Shown: piece by piece, positions 40,965-48,820 of the stretch | How positions within the stretch are numbered: the first letter of the stretch is position 1 | Layout of the letters: every line of letters starts with the position of its first letter | Assembly (NCBI RefSeq): GCF_052072235.1 | Contig: NZ_CM125436.1 | Location: forward strand, 2,598,001-2,662,000 | Source of the DNA: Brevibacillus_D fluminis_A | Lineage (GTDB): Bacteria > Bacillota > Bacilli > Brevibacillales > Brevibacillaceae | Length of the DNA: 64,000 bases | Direction of reading: 5' to 3' | Position numbers and translations under genes: made by a program | Notes under the pieces: model-generated | The model's input: the letters and a program-made list of their open reading frames with translations, nothing else | Told to the model about the DNA's origin: nothing | Database searches by the model: none

Positions 40965-41924
40965 TTGGAAAAGCGCGATACACTTATCGAAGTCAAGAAT
41001 TTGAAAAAATTCTTTCAAGTTGGTGACAATACGTTAAAAGCCGTTAACGATATTTCTTTCGATATCAAACGCGGTGAGACTCTTGGTGTCGTAGGGGAGT
41101 CCGGTTGCGGAAAATCCACTGCTGGACGTACGATTTTGCGCCTGTACGAGCCAACGGAGGGCGACATCCTGTTTGAAGGCAAAAGCATTCGTAACCTGAA
41201 CCATCAGGAAATGAAGGCAATGCGCCGCAATATCCAAATGATTTTCCAAGATCCGTATGCATCGCTGAACCCGCGTATGACGGTAGGCGACATCATAGGG
41301 GAAGCGCTCGACATTCATGGTTTGGCGACCGGTGAAAAGCGCAAGCAGCGCATCCAGGAGCTGCTGTCTTTGGTTAGCTTGAACCCGGAGCATATGAACC
41401 GATTCCCGCACGAATTTTCGGGCGGTCAGCGCCAACGGATCGGGATTGCCCGCGCTCTGGCTGTTGAGCCAAAATTCATCGTCTGCGACGAGCCGATCTC
41501 CGCGCTGGACGTATCCGTACAAGCGCAAGTCGTGAACCTGCTTGAATCGTTGCAAGAAAAAATGGGCTTGACCTACATGTTCATCGCCCATGACCTTTCC
41601 ATGGTAAAATACATCTCCGACCGTGTGGCGGTTATGTATCTCGGGAAAATGGTGGAGCTGGCAGAAAGCGATGCTCTCTATGAAAAACCGCTTCATCCCT
41701 ATACCCAAGCCCTGCTCTCGGCGATTCCGATTCCGGACCCTGAGCTTGAGCGCAAACGCGAGCGCATCGTGCTGCAAGGCGATGTACCAAGCCCGATGAA
41801 CCCTCCAAGCGGTTGTCATTTCCGCACCAGATGTCCAAAAGCCATGCCGGAGTGCGCGGCAGCGGAACCAGTCTGGAAAGAAGTGGAACCCGGACATTTT
41901 ACCGCTTGTCACTTGTATAACTAG
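40965..41924 (+). CDS. oppF: Peptide ABC transporter ATPase OppF
   Basis: Second ATPase, 319 residues: Walker A GESGCGKS, Q-loop FQDPYASLNPRM, signature FSGGQRQRIGIARAL and Walker B FIVCDEPISALDVS, with the C-terminal HPYTQALLSAIP and GCHFRTRCPKAMPEC segments of the OppD/F family. The TTG at 40965 follows GGAAGGAG; a GTG at 40956 overlaps that site and is less likely. This completes a five-gene importer of the Opp/Dpp type; peptide length preference cannot be told from sequence. Confidence 0.92.
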   Translation: MEKRDTLIEVKNLKKFFQVGDNTLKAVNDISFDIKRGETLGVVGESGCGKSTAGRTILRLYEPTEGDILFEGKSIRNLNHQEMKAMRRNIQMIFQDPYASLNPRMTVGDIIGEALDIHGLATGEKRKQRIQELLSLVSLNPEHMNRFPHEFSGGQRQRIGIARALAVEPKFIVCDEPISALDVSVQAQVVNLLESLQEKMGLTYMFIAHDLSMVKYISDRVAVMYLGKMVELAESDALYEKPLHPYTQALLSAIPIPDPELERKRERIVLQGDVPSPMNPPSGCHFRTRCPKAMPECAAAEPVWKEVEPGHFTACHLYN

Positions 41925-41940
41925 TCAGGAATTGTGGATT

Positions 41941-41972
41941 TCCCCGGCGATTGATGCCGGGGAGTCCTTTTA
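41941..41972 (+). terminator. Probable terminator of the opp operon
   Basis: TCCCCGGC and GCCGGGGA form a perfect eight-base-pair stem with a short loop, followed by GTCCTTTTACTTT, a weak T-tract. Confidence 0.7.
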
Positions 41973-42019
41973 CTTTCCTGTAAGTTCCATACATAACGAT
42001 ACACATGGGGGGATCAAGG

Positions 42020-44086
42020 GTGCTCAAGAAAGACCTTTCCTTTTCAAAAGAGTGGTTTGCCCGCTTCAAACCGAAAAGGCTACGGAAGCAGATCAAAGGC
42101 AACCGGACAATCACCGGCTCTATCGCACAAAAAATGATCTCATTCGGCGTCCTTCTCGTTATCATTGTGATGGTGGCAGTACAATTGACTGCGCAGACAC
42201 TTTCAAAGCAGACCCTGATTAACATAACGTCCGAGCAAGCCATCATGCTGGCCGAGCAGCACAGCAGCAATTTCAACGATTGGATGCAGGATTTAACAAC
42301 TTCTGTCAAGCTGACTGCAGCCAAGCGGGTGATGGGAACCAATCTTGATCCATTGATCATGGAGCAATTTCGTTTGCTCAAACAGGAATATCGCGAAATT
42401 ATGAAGATGTACCTGGTAGATGGCAACACGGGCGAAGAAATGTACTCGCTGACCGCAAAAAACCATCTGCAATTCAAGGGGAAGAAGTTTTTTGAAAATG
42501 CGAAAAATACAAAAGGCGTAGTCGTCTCTGACGAGGAAATCGTCAAAGGTGCAGACAAAAGCGTCCTATACATAGCAGCGCCAATCGGCGATTCGAATGA
42601 AGATACGACCCGCATTCTGGTCGTCGGGGTATCGGCACAGCAGTTGATCAAAAAAGTCGAAACCATTCCGTTTATGACAAACGGTTTCGCGTTTGTTGTA
42701 AAAGACGACGGTCTTGTTACCGCGCATAAAGTAAAAGCGAACACCAACAACTTCAATTTGTCCGAGCATGCCGAGTATGCGGACATGCTGGCAAAAATGA
42801 AGGAGAAAAAGAGCGGCAGCTTGATTTATAACGAGGGCGGCGTTCGCTCGTTTGCCGCATTCACGCCAATTCCGCTGCTTGGCTGGAATTTGGTCCTGAC
42901 GACTTCCTTATCCGACATTTACGGCGAAATCGACCAAATGGCATGGATCATCGCGCTGATCAGCATTCCGATCATCGCGCTGTCCGTCTGGCTAATTTGG
43001 TGGTTCGCGAAAAAAATCCGCACCTCGCTGTTTGCCATTGCCAACGACATGCAGCGGATCGGCAGCGGCGATTTCCAAGTGCAAGTCGCTGTGAAAGGTG
43101 ACGATGAAATCGCGCTGGTCGGCAAAACGATGAACAAGATGGTTGGGGAGCTGCGCAACCTGATTTCCATGGTGCAAGCCCAGGCCGTACAGCTGAATTT
43201 GGCATCGGATGAACTGAGCAAGCATGCCAATGGCAACAAGGAAGCGATCAATGAAGTCACCAGCAACATTTCGTTCATTTCCGAAAAAGTAAGCGCGCAG
43301 ACAAAAGATGTGCAGTCGACCGCAACAACCGTATCCGAAATCTCTCATGCCGTGGAGCAAGTGGCCGTTGCGGCGGAGTCGACCACGTTGGCGACATCCC
43401 GTACGTTTGATCGTGCCCGGGACGGAAAAGCGCTTGTTGGCGAGGTCATCACCAACGTGCGTTCGGCCGTTGATGAGGTGAAGCTGACCGCTACGCGGAT
43501 GCACAAGCTGCGCGATCGGGCAAAAGAAATCACCAGCATCGTCGAAATGATTACAACCATTGCTTCGCAAACCAATCTGCTCGCGTTAAACGCCGCCATT
43601 GAAGCGGCGCGAGCGGGAGAGGCAGGGCGAGGGTTCTCCGTCGTCGCGAGCGAGGTGCGGAAGCTGGCGGAGGAAAGCAACGAGTTTTCCAGCAAGATCG
43701 CCCAAATCGCCCGTTCCATCAACGATGAGGCGATGGAGATGTCGGCTGACATGGATGGCATTGTCACCTCGGTGACAGCCGGGCTGTCTTCTGTCGAGTC
43801 GGTCGGAGCGTCCTTCGAAAATATCGTGGGAGATATCCAATCCGCGGCGGAGCAGAGCGAAGCGATGTCTGCGACGTCAGAGGAAATGGCGGCCGGCAAC
43901 CAAATCGTCACTTCATCCATGCAAAGGCTCGCCTCCGTTTCAGAAGACATCAACGCTTCGATTCACGGCGTCGTCGAAACGATCGACGAGCAGTTGACTG
44001 CAATCGCGCGAATCAACGACAGTGTCGAGCAGCTGAAGCATCTGGCAGACGAGCTGACAGATAGCGTCAAAAAATTTACAATCTAG
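42020..44086 (+). CDS. Methyl-accepting chemotaxis protein with extracytoplasmic Cache domain
   Basis: Chemoreceptor of 688 residues. It has a basic N-terminal tail, a transmembrane helix at about 45-65, a periplasmic-side double-Cache-type sensor (about 70-305; the CACHE-like YLVDGNTGEEMYSL region), a second helix near 315-340, a HAMP domain and a long coiled-coil signalling domain. The hairpin tip ASQTNLLALNAAIEAARAGEAGRGF is nearly invariant in the family. The GTG at 42020 follows GGGGGGA; ATG at 42005 is the alternative. It follows the peptide transporter, so amino acid or peptide sensing is plausible but unproven. Confidence 0.92.
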   Translation: MLKKDLSFSKEWFARFKPKRLRKQIKGNRTITGSIAQKMISFGVLLVIIVMVAVQLTAQTLSKQTLINITSEQAIMLAEQHSSNFNDWMQDLTTSVKLTAAKRVMGTNLDPLIMEQFRLLKQEYREIMKMYLVDGNTGEEMYSLTAKNHLQFKGKKFFENAKNTKGVVVSDEEIVKGADKSVLYIAAPIGDSNEDTTRILVVGVSAQQLIKKVETIPFMTNGFAFVVKDDGLVTAHKVKANTNNFNLSEHAEYADMLAKMKEKKSGSLIYNEGGVRSFAAFTPIPLLGWNLVLTTSLSDIYGEIDQMAWIIALISIPIIALSVWLIWWFAKKIRTSLFAIANDMQRIGSGDFQVQVAVKGDDEIALVGKTMNKMVGELRNLISMVQAQAVQLNLASDELSKHANGNKEAINEVTSNISFISEKVSAQTKDVQSTATTVSEISHAVEQVAVAAESTTLATSRTFDRARDGKALVGEVITNVRSAVDEVKLTATRMHKLRDRAKEITSIVEMITTIASQTNLLALNAAIEAARAGEAGRGFSVVASEVRKLAEESNEFSSKIAQIARSINDEAMEMSADMDGIVTSVTAGLSSVESVGASFENIVGDIQSAAEQSEAMSATSEEMAAGNQIVTSSMQRLASVSEDINASIHGVVETIDEQLTAIARINDSVEQLKHLADELTDSVKKFTI

Positions 44087-44095
44087 TTCCTGCGA

Positions 44096-44133
44096 AACCT
44101 CCTTTGCAATTTTGTAAAGGAGGTTATATTTTT
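44096..44133 (+). terminator. Intrinsic terminator after the chemoreceptor gene
   Basis: AACCTCCTTT and AAAGGAGGTT form a perfect ten-base-pair stem, followed by ATATTTTT. Confidence 0.82.
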
Positions 44134-44153
44134 CCTCCACTCTGGAAAAAATA
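44122..44153 (+). promoter_or_regulatory. Candidate sigma-F promoter of dacF
   Basis: GGAAAAAATA (44144-44153) fits the sigma-F -10 consensus GGNRANANTW at every position. GGTTA (44122-44126) matches four of five bases of the -35 consensus GYWTA, with a 17-base spacer instead of the usual 15-16. dacF is sigma-F controlled in B. subtilis. Confidence 0.4.
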
Positions 44154-44182
44154 GAGTCAAGAAATGGAGGGAAGGGACAGCT

Positions 44183-45358
44183 ATGAAATGGAGACGAAAC
44201 TTGCTTGCCGGATGCATCATCAGTTTTAGTATTCTTTCCTCGCCGCTTGCAGCTGCCGCCGCAGAGCCACAGTTACAGATGGCGCCTCATGCAAAATCGG
44301 CCATTCTTTTGGAAGTAGATACAGGGACGATCCTTTTTGAAAAGAATGCAAACGAAAAATTGCCGCCCGCGAGCATTACGAAGGTGATGACGCTGCTGTT
44401 GATTATGGAAGCAATCGAACGCGGCGAGTTGAAGCTGACAGATAAAGTGCGGGCCAGCGAACGCGCCGCTTCGATGGGGGGATCGCAAATTTTCCTTCAG
44501 CCTGGCGAAGAGATGACCGTGGACGACATGGTCAAAGGCATCTCGATTGCATCGGGCAACGATGCGTCCGTCGCGATGGCGGAACATATCGGCGGTACGG
44601 AAGAAGCGTTTGTCGCGAAGATGAATGAGCGGGCGAAAAAGCTCGGCATGAAAAATACCCACTTTGTCAATTCAAACGGGCTGCCGGTGCCCAACCACTA
44701 CTCGTCGGCGATGGATATCGCCATCATGTCGCGCGAGCTGCTCAAACACGAAATGATTACCAAATACACGGGAACGTATCAAGATTATTTGCGCAAAGAT
44801 TCCGCAACACCGTTCTGGCTGGTAAACACCAACCGGCTTGTCCGTTTCTATGAAGGCGTCGATGGGCTCAAGACTGGTTATACCGGTGAGGCCAAGTATT
44901 GTCTGACGGCGACGGCCAAACGCAATAACATGCGAATCCTGTCCGTCGTGATGGGCGAACCAGACACCAAGACGCGCAACAGCGAGATCGCGTCCATGTT
45001 CGACTATGCGTTCAATCACTACCAGGTGAGTCCTCTGTATAAAAAAGGGGACGTGGTCGATCAGCTGACCGTCGACAAGGGCAAGGAGACAAAAGTGAAT
45101 GTGGTCACACCGCGTGCCGTCAGCATGCTGATGAAGAAGGGCGAGTCGCCGGACATGTTTGAACGGCAAATCGTCTTGAATCCACCGTTGTACGCACCGG
45201 TTTCCCGCGACAAGGCGGTCGGCCATATTTTCATCCGTACAAAAGATGGAAAAGAAATGACGCGCGTCGATCTGTTTCCGGAAAAGACAATAGAAGCGGC
45301 AAACACATGGGACCTTCTCAAACGAACAACCAGTAAAGTCATCGTCAGTTACCAATAG
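44183..45358 (+). CDS. dacF: D-alanyl-D-alanine carboxypeptidase DacF
   Basis: Penicillin-binding protein 5-type DD-carboxypeptidase of 391 residues. The signal peptide ends near AAAAA-EP (about residue 28). Active-site motifs are S64-x-x-K67 (SITK), S124-G-N126 and K230-T-G (KTGYTG). A C-terminal PBP5_C beta domain follows at about 285-385. It trims peptidoglycan pentapeptides during spore cortex formation. GGAGGGAAGGG precedes the ATG. It sits immediately upstream of the spoIIA operon as in B. subtilis, but a terminator separates them here. Confidence 0.95.
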   Translation: MKWRRNLLAGCIISFSILSSPLAAAAAEPQLQMAPHAKSAILLEVDTGTILFEKNANEKLPPASITKVMTLLLIMEAIERGELKLTDKVRASERAASMGGSQIFLQPGEEMTVDDMVKGISIASGNDASVAMAEHIGGTEEAFVAKMNERAKKLGMKNTHFVNSNGLPVPNHYSSAMDIAIMSRELLKHEMITKYTGTYQDYLRKDSATPFWLVNTNRLVRFYEGVDGLKTGYTGEAKYCLTATAKRNNMRILSVVMGEPDTKTRNSEIASMFDYAFNHYQVSPLYKKGDVVDQLTVDKGKETKVNVVTPRAVSMLMKKGESPDMFERQIVLNPPLYAPVSRDKAVGHIFIRTKDGKEMTRVDLFPEKTIEAANTWDLLKRTTSKVIVSYQ

Positions 45359-45383
45359 GAAGCGATCAGAACAAGTGCGAAAG

Positions 45384-45428
45384 AAATCGAGCAGCCGCGA
45401 AAAAACCGGAGGCTACTCGATTTTTTTG
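45384..45428 (+). terminator. Intrinsic terminator after dacF
   Basis: AAATCGAGCAGCC pairs with GGCTACTCGATTT with one mismatch, followed by a run of seven T residues. Confidence 0.88.
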
Positions 45429-45432
45429 TTCT

Positions 45433-45473
45433 TTTGTCGACTGGCAGGAATTGGATAATGAGAGAGAGAACAG
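45433..45473 (+). promoter_or_regulatory. 0A box and sigma-H promoter of the spoIIA operon
   Basis: TTTGTCGAC (45433-45441) matches the 0A box at eight of nine bases. Two bases later GCAGGAATT (45444-45452) is a perfect sigma-H -35, and after 12 bases AGAGAACAG (45465-45473) is a -10 with GAAC in place of GAAT. B. subtilis spoIIA is transcribed by sigma-H RNA polymerase with Spo0A~P, so motif, spacing and context agree. Confidence 0.75.
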
Positions 45474-45508
45474 ATAGTGCATAACGAGGAGAAGGAGTGG
45501 CACACACA

Positions 45509-45859
45509 ATGAGCCTTCAGGTCACATTGGAAACAAAGCAGGACGTTTTGGTCATTCGCTTGCAGGGAGAACTCGATCACCACTCAGCAGAAGAACTCAG
45601 GACGCGTGCCGACGAGGTGTTGCGGAACGATCAGATCCGCCACATTTTGCTCAGTCTGGCAGGGTGCACCTTTATGGATAGCTCGGGTATCGGCGTGATT
45701 CTTGGGCGCTACAAGCAGGTGCTGGCTCGCGAAGGCGAGATGGTCGTCTGCTCGCTCAATCCGACTATTTACCGAATCTTCGAGATGTCAGGCTTGTTTA
45801 AAGTAATCAAGTTTCGTGAAAGTGAAACGGATGCACTACACATCCTGGGGGTGGCCTAA
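45509..45859 (+). CDS. spoIIAA: Anti-sigma F factor antagonist SpoIIAA
   Basis: STAS-domain protein of 116 residues. The phosphorylated serine is S58 in FMDSSGIGVILGRYK, the same position as in B. subtilis. When dephosphorylated by SpoIIE it binds SpoIIAB and frees sigma-F in the forespore. The ATG at 45509 is chosen over an in-frame GTG at 45497, which overlaps the GAAGGAG ribosome site. It is the first gene of the three-gene spoIIA operon with no gap to spoIIAB. Confidence 0.96.
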   Translation: MSLQVTLETKQDVLVIRLQGELDHHSAEELRTRADEVLRNDQIRHILLSLAGCTFMDSSGIGVILGRYKQVLAREGEMVVCSLNPTIYRIFEMSGLFKVIKFRESETDALHILGVA

Positions 45860-46306
45860 ATGAAACAGGGGAATTTCATGAGCCTCGAATTTGCTGCATT
45901 GAGCCAAAATGAAGCATTTGCCCGCATTGCTGTCGCATCGTTCGTATCCCAGCTGGATATTACGATGGATGAGCTTGAGGAGATCAAAACGGTTGTATCC
46001 GAAGCGGTAACCAACTCGATCATCCATGGCTATGAGGAAAATCCGGAAGGGATCGTCCGGATCAGCGTGGCGATGACGCCAGAACGGATCGAGCTTGTCA
46101 TCGAAGACAATGGAAAAGGGATCGAAGACGTCGAGCAGGCGATGCAGCCGCTTTATACGACCAAGCCGGAGCTGGAGCGTTCCGGCATGGGCTTTACGAT
46201 TATGGAAAATTTCATGGATTCCATCGAGGTCGTCACGAGCCCCGGCAATGGAACCAAAATTCGTTTGAGCAAATGCCTTTCACTTTCTACAGCAATCCAA
46301 AACTAG
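45860..46306 (+). CDS. spoIIAB: Anti-sigma F factor / serine kinase SpoIIAB
   Basis: GHKL-fold kinase of 148 residues that binds and inhibits sigma-F and phosphorylates SpoIIAA. The N box TVVSEAVTNSIIHGYEEN (catalytic Glu and Asn) and the G1/G2 boxes EDNGKGIEDVEQA and TTKPELERSGMGFTIMENFMD are all present and almost identical to B. subtilis. The ATG directly follows the spoIIAA stop, with GGGGGTGG as ribosome site. Confidence 0.97.
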   Translation: MKQGNFMSLEFAALSQNEAFARIAVASFVSQLDITMDELEEIKTVVSEAVTNSIIHGYEENPEGIVRISVAMTPERIELVIEDNGKGIEDVEQAMQPLYTTKPELERSGMGFTIMENFMDSIEVVTSPGNGTKIRLSKCLSLSTAIQN

Positions 46307-46316
46307 GGGTAGTGCT

Positions 46317-47072
46317 ATGGGAGCCGACATGAAAAACGCGAGTCAGCCGTTTTTGACAAATGTACAGGTCAAAGAGTTGATCGCGAGAAGCCAAGAAGGG
46401 GACGTACAAGCGAGAGAGCTTCTTGTGAACAGCAATATCCGTTTGGTGTGGTCCGTCGTTCAGCGTTTCATCAATCGAGGCTACGAAGCGGATGACCTTT
46501 TCCAGATTGGATGCATTGGCCTGTTGAAGGCAGTGGACAAGTTTGATTTGAATTATGATGTCAAATTTTCCACCTATGCAGTCCCGATGATCATCGGGGA
46601 GATTCAACGCTTCCTGCGCGATGACGGGACGGTAAAAGTCAGCCGCTCGCTCAAGGAGACCGCCAACAAGGTGAGACGGGCCAAAGATGAGCTGTACAAG
46701 CAATTCGGGCGGTCGCCGACGATCGCGGAAGTGGCGGAGGCGATCGGCATTACGCCGGAGGAAGTGGTGTTTGCCCAGGAAGCGAGCCGCGCGCCGTCGT
46801 CCATCCATGAAACCGTCTTCGAAAACGACGGGGACCCGATCACCTTGATCGATCAGATTGCGGATGACAGTTTGGGCAAATGGTTCGACAAAATCGCCTT
46901 GCGCGAGGCCATCGATAAATTGAGCGATCGCGAAAAGCTGATCGTCTATCTCCGCTACTACAAGGATCAGACACAGTCCGAGGTGGCGGAGCGTTTGAGC
47001 ATCTCGCAGGTACAAGTATCCCGATTGGAAAAGCGCATCTTGCAGACCATTCGCGACCAGATTGAGCAGTAA
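46317..47072 (+). CDS. sigF: RNA polymerase sporulation sigma factor F
   Basis: The 251-residue forespore sigma factor has region 2 (NIRLVWSVVQRFINRGYEADDLFQIGCIGLLKAVDKFD, with -10 recognition in the KFSTYAVPMIIGEIQRFLRDD part), region 3 and region 4 (YYKDQTQSEVAERLSISQVQVSRLEKRIL) with the -35 binding helix-turn-helix. It is third in the spoIIA operon and held by SpoIIAB until septation. The ATG at 46317 follows AGGGG; ATG at 46329 is possible. A short inverted repeat after the stop may be a weak terminator. Confidence 0.96.
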   Translation: MGADMKNASQPFLTNVQVKELIARSQEGDVQARELLVNSNIRLVWSVVQRFINRGYEADDLFQIGCIGLLKAVDKFDLNYDVKFSTYAVPMIIGEIQRFLRDDGTVKVSRSLKETANKVRRAKDELYKQFGRSPTIAEVAEAIGITPEEVVFAQEASRAPSSIHETVFENDGDPITLIDQIADDSLGKWFDKIALREAIDKLSDREKLIVYLRYYKDQTQSEVAERLSISQVQVSRLEKRILQTIRDQIEQ

Positions 47073-47109
47073 GCTCATCTGGTCGTTTTTTTGCGAAAAA
47101 ACCTGCCGC

Positions 47110-47139
47110 GCATGCCCCGCACCGCTACCGCGCATACTA
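47110..47139 (+). promoter_or_regulatory. Candidate sigma-G promoter of the spoVA operon
   Basis: GCATG (47110-47114), an 18-base spacer and CATACTA (47133-47139) fit the sigma-G consensus GnATR-N18-CATnnTA at every specified base. It lies 35 bases before spoVAA, which is sigma-G dependent in B. subtilis. Confidence 0.7.
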
Positions 47140-47174
47140 GCGTTATTCTGGCTGGAAGGGAGGCAGCGTGTGCG

Positions 47175-47789
47175 ATGGCAGATTTGTTGTATTTTCGCCT
47201 GCGGAAGCGCCTGTCGGTCAGTCCGGGGGCGACGATCTCGCTCGGCGACATTTGCCAGTTGTTCATGGATGGCGTGTCCGAGCAAAACTTGGCCAAAATC
47301 CCCATTTATCAGGTGAAACCAACGGACGGCAATCTGGTCATCATCGACGTGATGCAGGTGATCCAAAAGCTCCGCTCGATCTATCCGGAGCTTTCGCTGG
47401 AGGTGCAGGGGGCCTCACAGATCATCGTCGAGGTGCTGAGTCCGCGCAAAAAACCAAACCTGCTTTTGGTCGCACTGGTGTGGCTCGTCCTGTTCGTTGG
47501 CTCCGGCCTTGCGATCATGAATTTTCACACCGATGTCAGCATGCTGCAGGTGCATCAGCGCATCTATTACTTGCTCACCGGCGAAACGAATATGCAGCCT
47601 TTGCTTTTGCAAATCCCGTACTCGATCGGCATCGGGCTTGGGATGATTTTGTTTTTTAATCATATTTTCAAAAAACGGATCAATGAAGAGCCAAGCCCGC
47701 TGGAGGTTGAACTGTTTTTGTATCAGCAGAGCCTTGACCAATATTACATCCAACATGAAAACAAGGAGAATGAAAAAACGAAGCTATGA
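47175..47789 (+). CDS. spoVAA: Stage V sporulation protein AA
   Basis: The 204-residue protein has an N-terminal cytoplasmic domain (about 1-95, LRKRLSVSPGATISLGDICQLF) and two transmembrane helices near 100-122 and 145-165, as in SpoVAA. It is part of the inner-membrane SpoVA channel that moves dipicolinic acid into the forespore and out at germination. The ATG at 47175 follows GGAAGGGAGG with about 11 bases between. It overlaps spoVAB by four bases. Confidence 0.92.
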   Translation: MADLLYFRLRKRLSVSPGATISLGDICQLFMDGVSEQNLAKIPIYQVKPTDGNLVIIDVMQVIQKLRSIYPELSLEVQGASQIIVEVLSPRKKPNLLLVALVWLVLFVGSGLAIMNFHTDVSMLQVHQRIYYLLTGETNMQPLLLQIPYSIGIGLGMILFFNHIFKKRINEEPSPLEVELFLYQQSLDQYYIQHENKENEKTKL

Positions 47790-48205
47790 AACTGCTACAA
47801 GATTTCGCGCTTATCGTCACCGGACTATCGGGGGGGATCGCTGTCGGCAGCGGTTTTGTCGCGTTTATTACCGTGCTGGACATCATCCCGCGGCTCACCC
47901 AGCTGACCAGCTCCGCTTCCTATATACGGTCGTATGAATGGGCGCTGATCACAGGCGTCCTCTTTTTCACGCTGGTCGATTTCTTCGTCTGGGTGATGAA
48001 TCTTCCGGCTGTGGTGACCGCTGTTTTCGGGATTTTTGCCGGTCTGTTCGTCGGGACGCTGGCCGCTGGTCTGACGGAAGTTCTCAATGTCTTTCCGATT
48101 TTGGCCAAACGGATTCACCTGCAGGAGTCGATGCTGTGGCTATTGATGGCGATGGTGTTCGGCAAGATGATCGGCTCGCTCCTTCAATGGCTGCTGCAAC
48201 TGTAA
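47786..48205 (+). CDS. spoVAB: Stage V sporulation protein AB
   Basis: The 139-residue protein has four predicted transmembrane helices with the SpoVAB pattern GLSGGIAVGSGFVAFITVLDIIPRL at the N terminus and GTLAAGLTEVLNVFPILAKR in the third segment. It partners SpoVAA in dipicolinate transport. The start overlaps the spoVAA stop in an ATGA arrangement, so translation is coupled. Confidence 0.93.
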   Translation: MKLLQDFALIVTGLSGGIAVGSGFVAFITVLDIIPRLTQLTSSASYIRSYEWALITGVLFFTLVDFFVWVMNLPAVVTAVFGIFAGLFVGTLAAGLTEVLNVFPILAKRIHLQESMLWLLMAMVFGKMIGSLLQWLLQL

Positions 48206-48285
48206 TGGCAAAATTCGCTACTCATAGAACCCAGTTTTTTCTGAGAACCTACAGATAGGTGACAAGGAAAGGTGTGAGGAAAGAG

Positions 48286-48765
48286 ATGGCGACGAAAGTA
48301 AAGCAGCGTCCCTCTTTTGAGATGTCGCAAGCCTTGTATCAGCAGCAGGCGAACAAGTTCAAACCAAAGCGAAACGTGCTGCTCAATTCGATACGGGCGT
48401 TTTGGGTAGGCGGAGCCATTTGTCTTTTGGGACAGGCGATCCAAAATTTTTATATCAGCGTGTTTCATTTCACCGAAAAAACGGCCGGGAATCCGACAGT
48501 GGCTACCCTTATTTTCATTTCCGTGCTGTTGACCGGGCTCGGCATTTACGACAACATCGGTCAATACGCTGGCGCTGGTTCAGCGGTGCCGGTCACCGGC
48601 TTCGCCAACTCGATGGCATCGGCTGCAATCGAACACAAGAGCGAAGGCTATGTCCTGGGCGTTGGCGGCAACATGTTCAAACTGGCAGGCTCCGTCATCG
48701 TTTTTGGGGTCGTGGCCGCATTTGTCGCTGCGATCGTCAAAGTCATCCTTAACATGGTGACGTGA
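48286..48765 (+). CDS. spoVAC: Stage V sporulation protein AC
   Basis: The 159-residue membrane protein has about four helices and the SpoVAC/SpoVAE signature GIYDNIGQYAGAGSAVPVTGFANSMASAAIEHKSEG. In B. subtilis SpoVAC behaves as a mechanosensitive channel releasing dipicolinate on germination. The start at 48286 follows GAGGAAAG; upstream in-frame GTGs at 48259 and 48274 are less well supported. It follows spoVAB after 80 bases without a terminator. Confidence 0.94.
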   Translation: MATKVKQRPSFEMSQALYQQQANKFKPKRNVLLNSIRAFWVGGAICLLGQAIQNFYISVFHFTEKTAGNPTVATLIFISVLLTGLGIYDNIGQYAGAGSAVPVTGFANSMASAAIEHKSEGYVLGVGGNMFKLAGSVIVFGVVAAFVAAIVKVILNMVT

Positions 48766-48820
48766 CAACAGGACAGCGAAAATGGTATCGGAACGAGCGA
48801 GAAGCGAGGGGGAATGACAG

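Noticed and set aside
39582..41018. 478-codon minus-strand frame opposite oppC and oppD
   Set aside because: No motifs, no start context; shadow of the transporter genes.
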